Origin: Alkalibacillus silvisoli
GTDB taxonomy: Bacteria > Bacillota > Bacilli > Bacillales > Alkalibacillaceae
Length of the DNA: 64,000 bases
Assembly: GCF_039521975.1 (NCBI RefSeq)
Contig: NZ_BAAACZ010000011.1
Location: forward strand, 62,001-126,000
Direction: 5' to 3'
Shown here: positions 8,562-18,331 of the stretch, in pieces
Position numbering within the stretch: position 1 is the first letter of the stretch
Layout of the letters: the number at the start of each line of letters is the position of its first letter
Translations under genes and position numbers: made by a program
The notes under the pieces: generated by a model
What the model saw: only the letters and a program-made list of their open reading frames with translations
Told to the model about the DNA's origin: nothing
Database searches by the model: none

Positions 8562-10966
8562 AAGTAGCGAAAGTTGTTGTAGACGTAGCTGTATCCGCGA
8601 TTGATTCATTATTTGATTATGAAATACCAAAACAATTACAACAAGTTGTAAAACCAGGTGTAAGAGTGATTATTCCATTTGGTCCCCGTAAAGTAATGGG
8701 TTTTGTTATTGAGGTAACGGATTTCAGTCACTTTGATAAGCTAAAGAAGATCGATTCAGTCATGGATTATGAACCGGTTTTAACCCGTGAATTACTAGAC
8801 CTTTCTAAATGGTTACAACAAGAAACGCTTTGCTTTAGAGTGTCAGCACTACAAGCAATGCTACCAGCTGTTTTTAAAGCGAAGTATGAAAAAGAAGTGT
8901 GGCTAATCACAGAAGAAGACCAACTGCCGTTTGAGTGGCAAATGTTCACACAAGGTAGAGAGGTTTTTCCATTTGAAGAGTTAGAAAGCGCAGGGATTAA
9001 AGCGAAGGAAATATCTAAGTTTGTTGAAGAACAATTAATTGAAATTAAGTATGTTGTAAAAGGGAAAAACAAAGTTAAGACCGATACATATGTTGAGAGA
9101 ATGGTTGAGGAAGTTAAGTTAATTGAACAATTAGATGAACTTGGTAAACAAGCTAAAAAGCAACGTAATGTTATTGAATATTTACTCGATCATGATAAGC
9201 CTCTACGATTGAAGGAATTAATGCAACACGTTGATGTGACTAGAGCGCCTATTAAATCACTTGAGAAAAAAGGTTTAATTAAACTTGTTCAAAAAGAAAT
9301 TTACCGTGATCCCCATCAAGCCAATCATGAATTAACAAAGCCACTTCCCTTAACAAGTGAACAACAAAACGTGATTAACCCTGTAATAGATCAGATTAAT
9401 CAAATTAAGCATGAAATGTTTCTATTACACGGTGTAACCGGAAGTGGTAAGACTGAAGTTTACTTACAATCCATTGACCGAGTGTTACAAGATGACAAGG
9501 AAGCCATTGTTCTAGTACCAGAAATCGCACTTACCCCTCAAATGGTCACACGATTTAAATCTCGTTTTGGTGATGATGTTGCTGTTTTACATAGTGGTCT
9601 ATCAACTGGTGAGAAATATGATGAATGGCGCAAGATCCACCGTAAAGAGGTGAAAGTCGTTGTTGGGGCGAGATCGGCAATTTTTGCTCCTTTTGAAAAT
9701 ATCGGAATTATTATAATTGATGAAGAACACGAAACGACTTATAAGCAAGAAGATTATCCGAAATATCATGCTAGAGAAGTCGCGAAATATCGAGGGAAAT
9801 ATCACCAATGTCCTGTTATTTTAGGAAGTGCCACTCCGACATTAGAAAGCTATGCACGAGCACAAAAAGGTGTCTATCAATTATTAGAATTAACTGAACG
9901 TGTAAACGAGCAAGCTTTACCGGATATGAAAATCATCGATATGCGAAAAGAACTAGAAAAAGGAAATCGCACGATGTTTTCTGATGCATTAGTTGAAAAA
10001 ATTAACGACAGAATTAAACGTAAAGAACAAGTTGTTTTAATGTTAAATAGAAGAGGCTACTCCACTTTTGTCATGTGCCGGGAGTGTGGTGAAACTGTAC
10101 AATGCCAACATTGTGATATTTCAATGACTTACCACCGGACAAATCATAAACTAAAGTGCCATTACTGCAATGAAGAACAAGCAATGCCAAATCAGTGCCC
10201 AGAATGTGAAAGCGAAGCCATTCGTTTTTTTGGAACTGGCACTCAGAAAGTTGAAGAAGCTTTAAAGGAGCACTTTGAACAAGCAAGAATCATTCGTATG
10301 GATGTTGATACGACAAGCAGAAAAGGTGCACATGAAAGATTATTAAAGAAGTTTGGTAATCAAGAAGCCGATATTTTATTAGGCACACAGATGATCGCTA
10401 AAGGGTTAGATTTTGAGAATGTGACATTAGTTGGAGTAATTGCTGCTGATGCGATCCTTCATTTACCAGACTTTAGAGCTTCTGAAAAATCATTTCAATT
10501 ATTAACACAAGTTAGTGGTCGTGCAGGCAGGCATGAACTACCTGGTGAAGTTATTGTCCAAACTTATACACCTGAGCATTATACAGTAAAATTAGCAGCT
10601 CAATATGATTTTGAAGGCTTTTTTAAACGTGAGATGCAAGTTAGAAAAAGGTTTTTATATCCACCCTATTACTTTTTAGTTTTAATTAACATTTCCCATG
10701 AGAATCATGTTAAGGCTGTTGAAGTCTCACAAAAAATAGCTAATTTGTTAAGTGAACAGCTTGGAGAGACAGTCCAATTAATGGGCCCGTCTCCTTCACC
10801 AATGTTAAGAATTAAAGATCGTTTTCGTTATCAATTGATGATAAAATATAAAAGCCGTACCGACGTTGATAAACCGTTAGAAAATGTATTAAATACTTTT
10901 CAAAAAGAAATAAATAGAGAAGACTTACAATTAACTGTCGACTTTGAACCGTATTATTTTATGTAA
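8558..10966 (+). CDS. priA: Primosomal replication restart helicase PriA
   Basis: PriA recognises stalled forks and reloads the replicative helicase. The 802 aa protein has an N-terminal 3'-end binding domain, Walker A GVTGSGKT at 292-299, the DEEH box at 388-391, a zinc-binding insert with four CxxC pairs (CRECGETVQC, CHYC, CPEC) near 500-550, and helicase motifs V/VI (GTQMIAKGLDF, QVSGRAGRH). The start is TTG at 8558, overlapping the coaBC stop, with AGGTGA about 7 nt upstream. In B. subtilis def follows priA; here fmt follows directly. Confidence 0.97.
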   Translation: MKVAKVVVDVAVSAIDSLFDYEIPKQLQQVVKPGVRVIIPFGPRKVMGFVIEVTDFSHFDKLKKIDSVMDYEPVLTRELLDLSKWLQQETLCFRVSALQAMLPAVFKAKYEKEVWLITEEDQLPFEWQMFTQGREVFPFEELESAGIKAKEISKFVEEQLIEIKYVVKGKNKVKTDTYVERMVEEVKLIEQLDELGKQAKKQRNVIEYLLDHDKPLRLKELMQHVDVTRAPIKSLEKKGLIKLVQKEIYRDPHQANHELTKPLPLTSEQQNVINPVIDQINQIKHEMFLLHGVTGSGKTEVYLQSIDRVLQDDKEAIVLVPEIALTPQMVTRFKSRFGDDVAVLHSGLSTGEKYDEWRKIHRKEVKVVVGARSAIFAPFENIGIIIIDEEHETTYKQEDYPKYHAREVAKYRGKYHQCPVILGSATPTLESYARAQKGVYQLLELTERVNEQALPDMKIIDMRKELEKGNRTMFSDALVEKINDRIKRKEQVVLMLNRRGYSTFVMCRECGETVQCQHCDISMTYHRTNHKLKCHYCNEEQAMPNQCPECESEAIRFFGTGTQKVEEALKEHFEQARIIRMDVDTTSRKGAHERLLKKFGNQEADILLGTQMIAKGLDFENVTLVGVIAADAILHLPDFRASEKSFQLLTQVSGRAGRHELPGEVIVQTYTPEHYTVKLAAQYDFEGFFKREMQVRKRFLYPPYYFLVLINISHENHVKAVEVSQKIANLLSEQLGETVQLMGPSPSPMLRIKDRFRYQLMIKYKSRTDVDKPLENVLNTFQKEINREDLQLTVDFEPYYFM

Positions 10967-11051
10967 AAGGCTTTTAAAATATTGTGTTGGTATATTAATT
11001 AATTTAAATAACGGACTTTTAAAGAGTTTTGTAGAAAAAAAGGAGTTATAT

Positions 11052-11993
11052 ATGACAAAGCGTATTGTATTTATGGGAACACCAGATTTTAGTGTCCCTG
11101 TATTAGAGAAAATGATTGAACAAAAAAACCAAGTAGTTGCAGTCGTAACTCAACCAGACCGACCTAAGGGAAGAAAAAAAGTATTAACACCACCGCCTGT
11201 TAAAGAGTGTGCAATGAAACACAAGATCCCGGTCATTCAACCCGAAAAAATAAAAACTGACTATCAAGAAATATTAGATTATAAGCCAGATCTAATAGTA
11301 ACAGCGGCTTACGGTCAAATATTACCTAAAGAAATTTTAGAAGTCCCACCATTTGGATGTATTAATGTTCATGCTTCTTTATTACCGAACTTGCGAGGTG
11401 GTGCTCCGATTCACTATGCTATCTTAGAAGGGCATAAGGAGACTGGTGTGACAATAATGTATATGGTTGAAGCGCTAGATGCTGGAGCGATGATTGCAAA
11501 AGATCGTGTCAAAATTGAAGAAGATGATCATGTTGGCACATTACATGATAAGTTATCTGAAGTGGGTGCCGATTTATTAGTTGAAACGTTGCCGAAACTG
11601 TTTGCGAATGAAATTAAACCTATAGAGCAAAATCATGAAGAAGCAACATTTGCATCTAATATTAAACGTGAACAAGAACGAATTGATTGGAGTCGAACAC
11701 AACAAGAGGTTTATAACCAGGTTCGAGGATTACACCCATGGCCAGTAGCTTTTACAACTTATCAAAATCAAACACTTAAGATTTGGTGGAGTGAGAAAGT
11801 GCACCAAGACACTAACCAAGCTTTTGGAACAATAGTTAAAGTCGATGAACATGAAGGGGTCTTTGTTGCAACTGGTGATGGGAAGTTAATCAAGATTACA
11901 GAATTACAACCTGCTGGTAAAAAACGAATGAAGGCAACTGACTTTCTAAGAGGATCAAAAGACTTTTTTGAAACTGGAGAGAAACTAGGGTGA
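11052..11993 (+). CDS. fmt: Methionyl-tRNA formyltransferase
   Basis: Fmt formylates initiator Met-tRNA using 10-formyl-THF. The 313 aa product shows the catalytic region with Asn105 and His107 in INVHASLLPNLRGGAP and Asp143 in ALDAGAM. A C-terminal OB-like domain follows (GLHPWPVAFT, GDGKLIKI). I chose ATG 11052 because AAAAAGGAG precedes it and MTKRIVFMGTPDFS matches the family start. An in-frame extension reaching back into priA has no family match. Its usual partner def (peptide deformylase) is not between priA and fmt. Confidence 0.96.
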   Translation: MTKRIVFMGTPDFSVPVLEKMIEQKNQVVAVVTQPDRPKGRKKVLTPPPVKECAMKHKIPVIQPEKIKTDYQEILDYKPDLIVTAAYGQILPKEILEVPPFGCINVHASLLPNLRGGAPIHYAILEGHKETGVTIMYMVEALDAGAMIAKDRVKIEEDDHVGTLHDKLSEVGADLLVETLPKLFANEIKPIEQNHEEATFASNIKREQERIDWSRTQQEVYNQVRGLHPWPVAFTTYQNQTLKIWWSEKVHQDTNQAFGTIVKVDEHEGVFVATGDGKLIKITELQPAGKKRMKATDFLRGSKDFFETGEKLG

Positions 11994-11997
11994 TGAT

Positions 11998-13341
11998 ATG
12001 ACTAAACAAAAAACAGTAAGAGATATTGCATTACAGTTATTACAGCGTGTAAGTGAGAGTGGTGGGTTTAGTCATATTTTAATTAATCAGGCAATCTCAC
12101 AACATCAAGTTAAGCAGGAAGATAAAGGGCTGTTAACAGAAATCGTTTACGGTACATTACAACGTCAAATGACTCTCGATTTTTATTTAGAACCTTTTGT
12201 CGGGAAGAAGAAAATGGATCATTGGGTTAGAACCCTTTTAAGAATGTCAGTTTATCAAATGGTCTATTTATCTCGTGTACCTGACCATGCGGTAATTAAT
12301 GAAGCGGTAACCACCGCTAAGAAAAAAGGACACAAAGGTATTAGCGGTTTTGTCAATGGTGTGTTAAGAAATGTTCAACGAAAAGGTGTACCGTCATTTG
12401 ATACGATTACAGATGAGCTAGAGCGTTTAGCTATTGAAACAAGTCATCCTGAATGGTTAGTTAGAAGGTGGGAGTCACAGTACGGATTTGATCTGACAAA
12501 AGATATGTGTCAATCAAATATTGAGTCGAAACAAGTTTCAGTGCGCATTCAACCTATGAAAATAGAGATCAAACAAGCCATAAGTCAGTTGAGTGAGGAA
12601 GGAATTGACGTAGAAAGGTCTCCTCTATCAGAACAAGGGTTAAATGTTGTTAAAGGCAATGTATTACATAGTGAACTTTTTCCTGAATCACTAACAATAC
12701 AAGATGAAACGTCGATGTTAGTCTCAGAAATGTTAGATGTTAAACCAGATATGAAAGTGTTAGATGCGTGTAGTGCACCAGGTGGTAAGACCACACACAT
12801 TGCTGAAAAAATGCTCTCACAAGGTGAAATTTACGCTTATGACTTACATCAATCAAAAGTGAAACTTATTAATGAGAAAGCGCGAGTATTAGGTTTAACT
12901 AATATTGAAACGAAAGCATATGATAGTCGTGAGTTAGAAGACAATCATGACCCAAACACATTTGATCGAATCTTACTTGATGCACCTTGTACAGGCCTTG
13001 GAGTACTAAGGAGTAAGCCTGATATTAAATATCATAAAAAAGAAGATAACATATACCAATTAGCACAAAATCAGTATGATTTATTAAGATCGGTTATTCC
13101 ATTATTAAAGGAAAATGGTAAACTAGTATATAGTACATGCACCGTAGACCGGCATGAAAATGAAGAACAAATCATTCAGTTATTAAACGATCATTCTGAA
13201 TTAGAAATTGACCCAACATTTTTTGAAGAATTGCCGACTGTTTGTCATAAATTAGCTGGTATAACAGAGTACGGCATTCAAATATTCCCACAAGACTTTA
13301 ATGCAGATGGTTTTTTTATAACGCGCTTACGTTATAAGTAA
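11998..13341 (+). CDS. rsmB: 16S rRNA (cytosine-967-C5)-methyltransferase
   Basis: The 447 aa protein combines an N-terminal NusB-like RNA-binding domain (about 1-140) with a C-terminal Rossmann SAM-dependent methyltransferase. Visible motifs are LDACSAPGGKTTH (SAM binding, about 258-270), LDAPCTGLGVLRSKPD (motif IV with one catalytic Cys) and YSTCTVDRHENE (motif VI with the second Cys). It starts 4 nt after the fmt stop. The B. subtilis orthologue is yloM in the same position. Confidence 0.95.
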   Translation: MTKQKTVRDIALQLLQRVSESGGFSHILINQAISQHQVKQEDKGLLTEIVYGTLQRQMTLDFYLEPFVGKKKMDHWVRTLLRMSVYQMVYLSRVPDHAVINEAVTTAKKKGHKGISGFVNGVLRNVQRKGVPSFDTITDELERLAIETSHPEWLVRRWESQYGFDLTKDMCQSNIESKQVSVRIQPMKIEIKQAISQLSEEGIDVERSPLSEQGLNVVKGNVLHSELFPESLTIQDETSMLVSEMLDVKPDMKVLDACSAPGGKTTHIAEKMLSQGEIYAYDLHQSKVKLINEKARVLGLTNIETKAYDSRELEDNHDPNTFDRILLDAPCTGLGVLRSKPDIKYHKKEDNIYQLAQNQYDLLRSVIPLLKENGKLVYSTCTVDRHENEEQIIQLLNDHSELEIDPTFFEELPTVCHKLAGITEYGIQIFPQDFNADGFFITRLRYK

Positions 13342-13369
13342 ATTGAAATGAAGTGAGGTGCATGGAAGA

Positions 13370-14128
13370 ATGCATGCTGTTTTTAAAACAGACAAGGGGA
13401 AAATTCGAGAAGCAAATGAAGATTTTGGTGGTGTCTTCTATAACACTGACCGTCAGCTACTTGCCATTGTTGCTGATGGAATGGGCGGACACCAAGCTGG
13501 TGATGTCGCCAGTCGACTTGCTGTAGAAAAGCTTAAAGAGTATTGGGAGGCGGCATTAGCCTTTAAAGATAGTGAAGAGTTAGAAGTTTGGCTAGAGACT
13601 GTTATTAAAGAAGCTAATGATGTGTTAAAGGAACATGCACAAAATAACACTGAATGCAAAGGCATGGGAACAACGTTAATTGCTGCTACAATTTTAGGAG
13701 AACAAATTGTCGTGGCTCACATTGGTGATAGCCGTTTGTACCATATAACAGAAGAGACTATAGAGCAAAAAACTGAAGACCATTCGTTTGTAAATGAACT
13801 TGTTTTACAAGGGCAAATTACCAAGGAAGAAGCAGAATCGCACCCTAGAAAAAATGTATTAACACGTGCATTAGGAACTGAGGATGAAGTGTCAGTTGAT
13901 ACGTTAACCTACCCATGGCAAAGTGGTTCTTACTGTTTGTTATGTACTGATGGTTTAACGAACAAATTATCAGACGGAGACATTCTTGATATTGTGAGTA
14001 AAAATGAAACTGAGGAAGAAAAAGTGGATAAACTGTTAAATGAAGCCAACCATCGCGGTGGTGAAGATAATATTACTGTAGCTTTGATTAGTTTTACAGA
14101 TGTAGAATCGGGTGATGGTACATGGTGA
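13370..14128 (+). CDS. prpC: PP2C-family serine/threonine phosphatase PrpC (Stp)
   Basis: PrpC dephosphorylates proteins phosphorylated by the neighbouring kinase PrkC. The 252 aa PPM phosphatase carries the metal-binding motifs NED near residue 17, VADGMGGHQAGDVAS, HIGDSRLY, CTDGLT and GGEDNITV. ATG 13370 is preferred to an in-frame GTG at 13358, because GAGGTG lies 9 nt upstream and MHAVFKTDKGKIR aligns with the family start. The stop overlaps the prkC start, so phosphatase and kinase are translationally coupled. Confidence 0.96.
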   Translation: MHAVFKTDKGKIREANEDFGGVFYNTDRQLLAIVADGMGGHQAGDVASRLAVEKLKEYWEAALAFKDSEELEVWLETVIKEANDVLKEHAQNNTECKGMGTTLIAATILGEQIVVAHIGDSRLYHITEETIEQKTEDHSFVNELVLQGQITKEEAESHPRKNVLTRALGTEDEVSVDTLTYPWQSGSYCLLCTDGLTNKLSDGDILDIVSKNETEEEKVDKLLNEANHRGGEDNITVALISFTDVESGDGTW

Positions 14129-16089
14129 TCGGAAATGTATTAAACGAAAGATATAAAATTATACAATTTGTTGGCGGCGGAGGAATGGCCAATGTTTACT
14201 TAGGTAAAGACCTAATCCTAGACCGTGATGTAGCGATTAAAATTCTGAAGATGGAGTATTCAAATCATGAAGAATTTAAAGCGAGGTTTAGTCGTGAAGC
14301 GGAAGCCGCTATAAGTTTATCGAATGAACATATTGTTAATATTTTTGATGTTGGTCAAGAAGATGATATTCATTACATGGTGATGGAATATATTGATGGC
14401 ATGACATTGAAAGAATATATCCAACATAAAGGGACTGTTTCAATGCATGAAGCAGTTCGAATCATGGTTCAGTTATCTGATGCAGTAAGACATGCACATG
14501 ATAATGGCATTATTCACCGCGATATAAAGCCACAAAATATATTAATCGACCACCAAGGTAATGTGAAGATTACAGACTTTGGCATAGCGAGAGCACTTAG
14601 TTCGACATCGATAACGAAAACAAATGATGTAATGGGCTCAGTCCATTACCTTTCACCAGAGCAAGCTCGTGGTGGGACTGCAACTGAAAAGTCTGACATT
14701 TATTCATTAGGGATCGTCTTGTACGAGCTTTTAACAGGAAGATTACCATTTTCAGGTGAATCGGCTGTTTCGATTGCACTTAAACATATGCAGACAGAAC
14801 CACCTTTTGTCCGAAGCTTTAATCCTGAAATACCACAAAGTTTAGAAAATGTCGTTTTAAAAGCAACTGTGAAAAATCCAATTCATCGGTTTCTATCAAT
14901 CGAAGAGTTTCGGGAAAATATCGAAACAGTATTTGATCAATCAAGATTAAATGAAGAAAGATATCTTCCACCAGAAGAAGAAGGTGAAGACACGAAAATC
15001 ATACCAGCTATTCAATCTCAAGATGTAAATGCTAATGATGACGATACAATCGTTTCTACCAATCATGGTGAAGAAACTAAAAAGAAGAAATCGAAAAAAT
15101 GGGTTATTATTATAACTTCTGCTTTAGCTCTTTTACTCACTGCATTTCTTTTTGCTTTATTTGTATTACCAGGACTGTTTATGCCTGATGATGTGACGGT
15201 GCCAGATTTAGAAGGTTATAGTTATGAAGAAGCGGTGACTGAATTGTCTAATTTGGATTTAGAGGTAGAGCGTGAATCTGTATTTTCTGATGAAGTAGAA
15301 GATGGTTATGTGATTCGTTCTCAACCTAGTAGTGGTTCAACTATTAAAGAAGGTTCTACTGTTAGATTATATACTAGTCTTGGACAGGAAAAGGTAGAAT
15401 TTCCTGACTATGTAGGGAGCGATTTCAACCAAACGAGACGTTATTTAGAAGCTAATGGATATGGTGAAGTGGTTAAGTACGAGCGAGAGTCAGAACAACC
15501 AGTAGGTGAAATTATTAATCAAATTCAACCAGAACCTGGAGAAGAAATTATACCTGAAGATACCCGGGTTATTTTTGATGTTAGCCAAGGGCCACCAAGT
15601 ATTTCAATTCCTTCATTCACTAACTGGACATTAGATGAAGTAGAAGATTATGCACAAGAACATGAGTTAACACTGGATACTGACCAAGAGTACTCAGATG
15701 ATTTTTCTGAAGGAAGAGTTATCAGACAAGAGCCAAGGTCGAACTCTGAGTTAGAGCGTGGTGATTCCATATTGGTTTATATATCTGAAGGTGCAGAACC
15801 TAGACCAATTACAGAAGAGGTTGAATTTACAGTAAGCTATGATGAAGAATTAGATCAAGAAGCTGAGGAAGATGAAGAATTAGAGCCTGAAGGTCAGCAA
15901 ATATTAATTTATGTTGAAGATCAAAATAATAGTATAAGTAGCGTTTATGAAGAAGATATTATTTTTGAAGATACTACTTATACTATAGAATTGACGATTG
16001 AACCAGATGAGACGGGTGAGGTAAGGGTCGAAAAAGAAGGTGAGCTTTATTACGAGGAAACCATTCCTTATGAATCAGGAGAGGATTAA
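14122..16089 (+). CDS. prkC: PASTA-domain serine/threonine protein kinase PrkC (StkP/PknB type)
   Basis: This membrane kinase senses muropeptides or lipid II through extracellular PASTA repeats and controls germination, cell-wall and translation targets. The 655 aa protein has a kinase domain (1-270) with a glycine loop VGGGGMANVYLG, Lys40, HRDIKPQN (Asp134), DFG at 152-154 and an activation loop rich in Ser/Thr. A basic stretch follows, then one transmembrane helix at about 327-352 and three PASTA-like repeats at about 357-570. A final very acidic tail (about 575-655) lies beyond the PASTA repeats. It overlaps prpC by 7 nt. Confidence 0.96.
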   Translation: MVIGNVLNERYKIIQFVGGGGMANVYLGKDLILDRDVAIKILKMEYSNHEEFKARFSREAEAAISLSNEHIVNIFDVGQEDDIHYMVMEYIDGMTLKEYIQHKGTVSMHEAVRIMVQLSDAVRHAHDNGIIHRDIKPQNILIDHQGNVKITDFGIARALSSTSITKTNDVMGSVHYLSPEQARGGTATEKSDIYSLGIVLYELLTGRLPFSGESAVSIALKHMQTEPPFVRSFNPEIPQSLENVVLKATVKNPIHRFLSIEEFRENIETVFDQSRLNEERYLPPEEEGEDTKIIPAIQSQDVNANDDDTIVSTNHGEETKKKKSKKWVIIITSALALLLTAFLFALFVLPGLFMPDDVTVPDLEGYSYEEAVTELSNLDLEVERESVFSDEVEDGYVIRSQPSSGSTIKEGSTVRLYTSLGQEKVEFPDYVGSDFNQTRRYLEANGYGEVVKYERESEQPVGEIINQIQPEPGEEIIPEDTRVIFDVSQGPPSISIPSFTNWTLDEVEDYAQEHELTLDTDQEYSDDFSEGRVIRQEPRSNSELERGDSILVYISEGAEPRPITEEVEFTVSYDEELDQEAEEDEELEPEGQQILIYVEDQNNSISSVYEEDIIFEDTTYTIELTIEPDETGEVRVEKEGELYYEETIPYESGED

Positions 16090-16092
16090 TGA

Positions 16093-16974
16093 ATGACCCA
16101 AGGTAAAATAATTAAAGCATTAAGTGGTTTTTATGATGTGTTAGTCGGTGAAGAAATCTATCGATGTAAGGGGAGAGGTGTTTTTCGTAATCAGAATATT
16201 TCACCTTTAGTTGGTGATTATGTTGATATCTCCTTACAAGAAGATTCTACTGGAACGATCCAAACTGTTCATAAGCGGGATAACGAATTGATTAGACCTC
16301 CTATTGCTAATGTCGATCAGGCGATGGTTGTTACATCTATGGTTGAACCTGAATTTAACCCATTATTACTGGACCGGTTTCTCGTACTTGTTGAGAGTAA
16401 AGGATTAGATGCTCTGATTTTATTTAGCAAAGAAGATTTAGTGGATAACAAGCTGAATGAACAACTCAATGACTATATACTCACTTATGAAGAAATCGGT
16501 TATAACATCGTTAAAATTTCAACTGAAATGAGCGATTTATTTGCGAAAATAAAGCCTTATTTATCAAATCAAACATCCGTCATCGCAGGTCAATCAGGTG
16601 TAGGGAAGTCGACGTTATTAAACCATTTAGATGATTCTTTAAACATTGAAACCGGGGAGATTTCTAAAAGTTTAGGTCGAGGCAAACATACAACCCGCCA
16701 CGTTGAGCTATATTCATTAGGTGGCGGCTTTGTAGCTGATACTCCTGGTTTTAGTGCGTTAGATTTTGATGAGTTAGATTTAGAAGATTTAAGAGTTTGC
16801 TTTTTAGAGTTTTTAAAGTTTGAAGATGGGTGTAAATTTAGAGGTTGCAATCATATTAATGAACCTAAATGTGCAGTGAAGCAAGCCGTTGAAGAAAATC
16901 GTATTAAAAGTTTTAGATACGAACACTATCAGCAATTCTATGAAGAAATTAAAAACAGAAAGCCGAGGTATTAA
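16093..16974 (+). CDS. rsgA: Ribosome small-subunit maturation GTPase RsgA
   Basis: RsgA (YloQ/CpgA) is a circularly permuted GTPase acting in late 30S assembly. The 293 aa product has an N-terminal OB domain, then the permuted GTPase with the P-loop GQSGVGKSTLLNH (about 176-188) and a DTPG motif. A C-terminal zinc site follows with Cys-His residues in CKFRGCNHINEPKC. It lies between prkC and rpe as in B. subtilis. The ATG at 16093 has AGGAGAGG upstream. Confidence 0.96.
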   Translation: MTQGKIIKALSGFYDVLVGEEIYRCKGRGVFRNQNISPLVGDYVDISLQEDSTGTIQTVHKRDNELIRPPIANVDQAMVVTSMVEPEFNPLLLDRFLVLVESKGLDALILFSKEDLVDNKLNEQLNDYILTYEEIGYNIVKISTEMSDLFAKIKPYLSNQTSVIAGQSGVGKSTLLNHLDDSLNIETGEISKSLGRGKHTTRHVELYSLGGGFVADTPGFSALDFDELDLEDLRVCFLEFLKFEDGCKFRGCNHINEPKCAVKQAVEENRIKSFRYEHYQQFYEEIKNRKPRY

Positions 16975-16976
16975 AT

Positions 16977-17636
16977 ATGGTAAAAATAGCCCCATCAATA
17001 CTATCTGCTGATTTTTCAAAGTTAGCTGATGAGATCAAATCAGTCGAACAAGATGTAGATTATATCCATGTTGATGTTATGGACGGTCATTTCGTACCGA
17101 ATATTACGATTGGTCCATTAATAGTTGATGCTATTCGTCCTGTGACTGACTTACCTTTAGATGTGCATTTAATGATTGAAAATCCAGATCGTTATGTTCC
17201 ACAGTTTGCTCAAGCTGGGGCGGATTTGATTTCAGTTCATGTTGAGGCTTGTTCTCACTTACATCGTGTTATTCAGCAAATTCGTCATGAAGGAGTTAAG
17301 CCAGGAGTTGTTATTAATCCGGCAACACCAGTCTCAGCAATTGAACCCATTCTAGAGGATGTCGACCTTGTTTTAGTCATGACTGTAAACCCAGGATTTG
17401 GCGGTCAGTCATTTATTGAGTCAACTTTATCTAAAATTGAAAGACTTAAAGAGTTGAAAAATCAATATGGCTATAACTATGAAATTGAGGTTGATGGTGG
17501 TGTTAAAGCATCAACAGCTAAAGCTTGTGTTGATGCAGGAGCAGAAGTGTTAGTAGCAGGAAGTGCTATTTTCAACCATGACGATCGCTCTTCTGCTGTT
17601 AGAACGATCAAAAAAAGTTATGAACAATCTGTCTAG
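16977..17636 (+). CDS. rpe: Ribulose-phosphate 3-epimerase
   Basis: The enzyme interconverts ribulose 5-phosphate and xylulose 5-phosphate in the pentose phosphate pathway. The 219 aa TIM barrel shows APSILSADF, the metal/catalytic HVDVMDGHFVPN, DVHLMIENP, MTVNPGFGGQ and EVDGGV. It begins 3 nt after rsgA and ends just before the start of thiN. Confidence 0.97.
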   Translation: MVKIAPSILSADFSKLADEIKSVEQDVDYIHVDVMDGHFVPNITIGPLIVDAIRPVTDLPLDVHLMIENPDRYVPQFAQAGADLISVHVEACSHLHRVIQQIRHEGVKPGVVINPATPVSAIEPILEDVDLVLVMTVNPGFGGQSFIESTLSKIERLKELKNQYGYNYEIEVDGGVKASTAKACVDAGAEVLVAGSAIFNHDDRSSAVRTIKKSYEQSV

Positions 17637-17640
17637 GGTG

Positions 17641-18288
17641 ATGAAGGTGAAAGTCATTGGTATAGTGGCGGGAGGTCCTCAAGTGGACTTGCCGCCTTTA
17701 GATCATTATAAGGATATTAACATGTGGGTTGGTGTTGATTTCGGCGCGTACATCTTAAGCCAAATTTTAGGCAATTTTGATTTGGCGGTTGGTGACTTTG
17801 ATTCAGTAGATAATAAAGAATTTAAAATGATTGAATCAAAAGCAAGTCAAATTGAAAAACATCCCACTGATAAAGATGATACGGATTTAGAGTTGGCAAT
17901 CCAAATGGCTATTGAGTTAAATCCAGATCAAGTTTATATATTTGGCGCAACAGGTGGTCGTAAAGATCATGAGTGGATTAATATTATGTTATTAAAGAAA
18001 TTTAACGAAAGTGGGATAGAAGCGTGGATTTGTAATAACCAAAATGAAATAACGTTAAAAAAACCAGGACATTATCAATTAAAGCGAGATGATCGCTTTC
18101 AATATGTATCTTTCCTCCCGATTAGTGAATCAGTACACAATTTATCTTTAAAAGGTTTTCTCTACGAATTAGACGATACGACTGTTATGAGTGGTTCATC
18201 TTTAACCGTTTCTAATCAATGGAACGAAAAAATCGGTACTTATTTATTCACTGAAGGCATATTAATAGTTGTAAAGAGTCGTGATTAA
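17641..18288 (+). CDS. thiN: Thiamine pyrophosphokinase
   Basis: This enzyme converts thiamine to TPP using ATP (B. subtilis YloS). The 215 aa product has the GDFDSV motif, the active-site cluster HPTDKDDTDLELA, and GATGGRKDH in its first half. The start is uncertain. ATG 17641 or GTG 17647 both give the expected IGIVAGGP N-terminus, while an upstream ATG at 17620 overlaps rpe. AGGGTGATG near 17635 favours the later starts. It is the last gene of the run before spoVM. Confidence 0.92.
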   Translation: MKVKVIGIVAGGPQVDLPPLDHYKDINMWVGVDFGAYILSQILGNFDLAVGDFDSVDNKEFKMIESKASQIEKHPTDKDDTDLELAIQMAIELNPDQVYIFGATGGRKDHEWINIMLLKKFNESGIEAWICNNQNEITLKKPGHYQLKRDDRFQYVSFLPISESVHNLSLKGFLYELDDTTVMSGSSLTVSNQWNEKIGTYLFTEGILIVVKSRD

Positions 18289-18331
18289 CTATGATTCATT
18301 AATGCAATCGTGTTGGTATAGGAGGGGGAAG

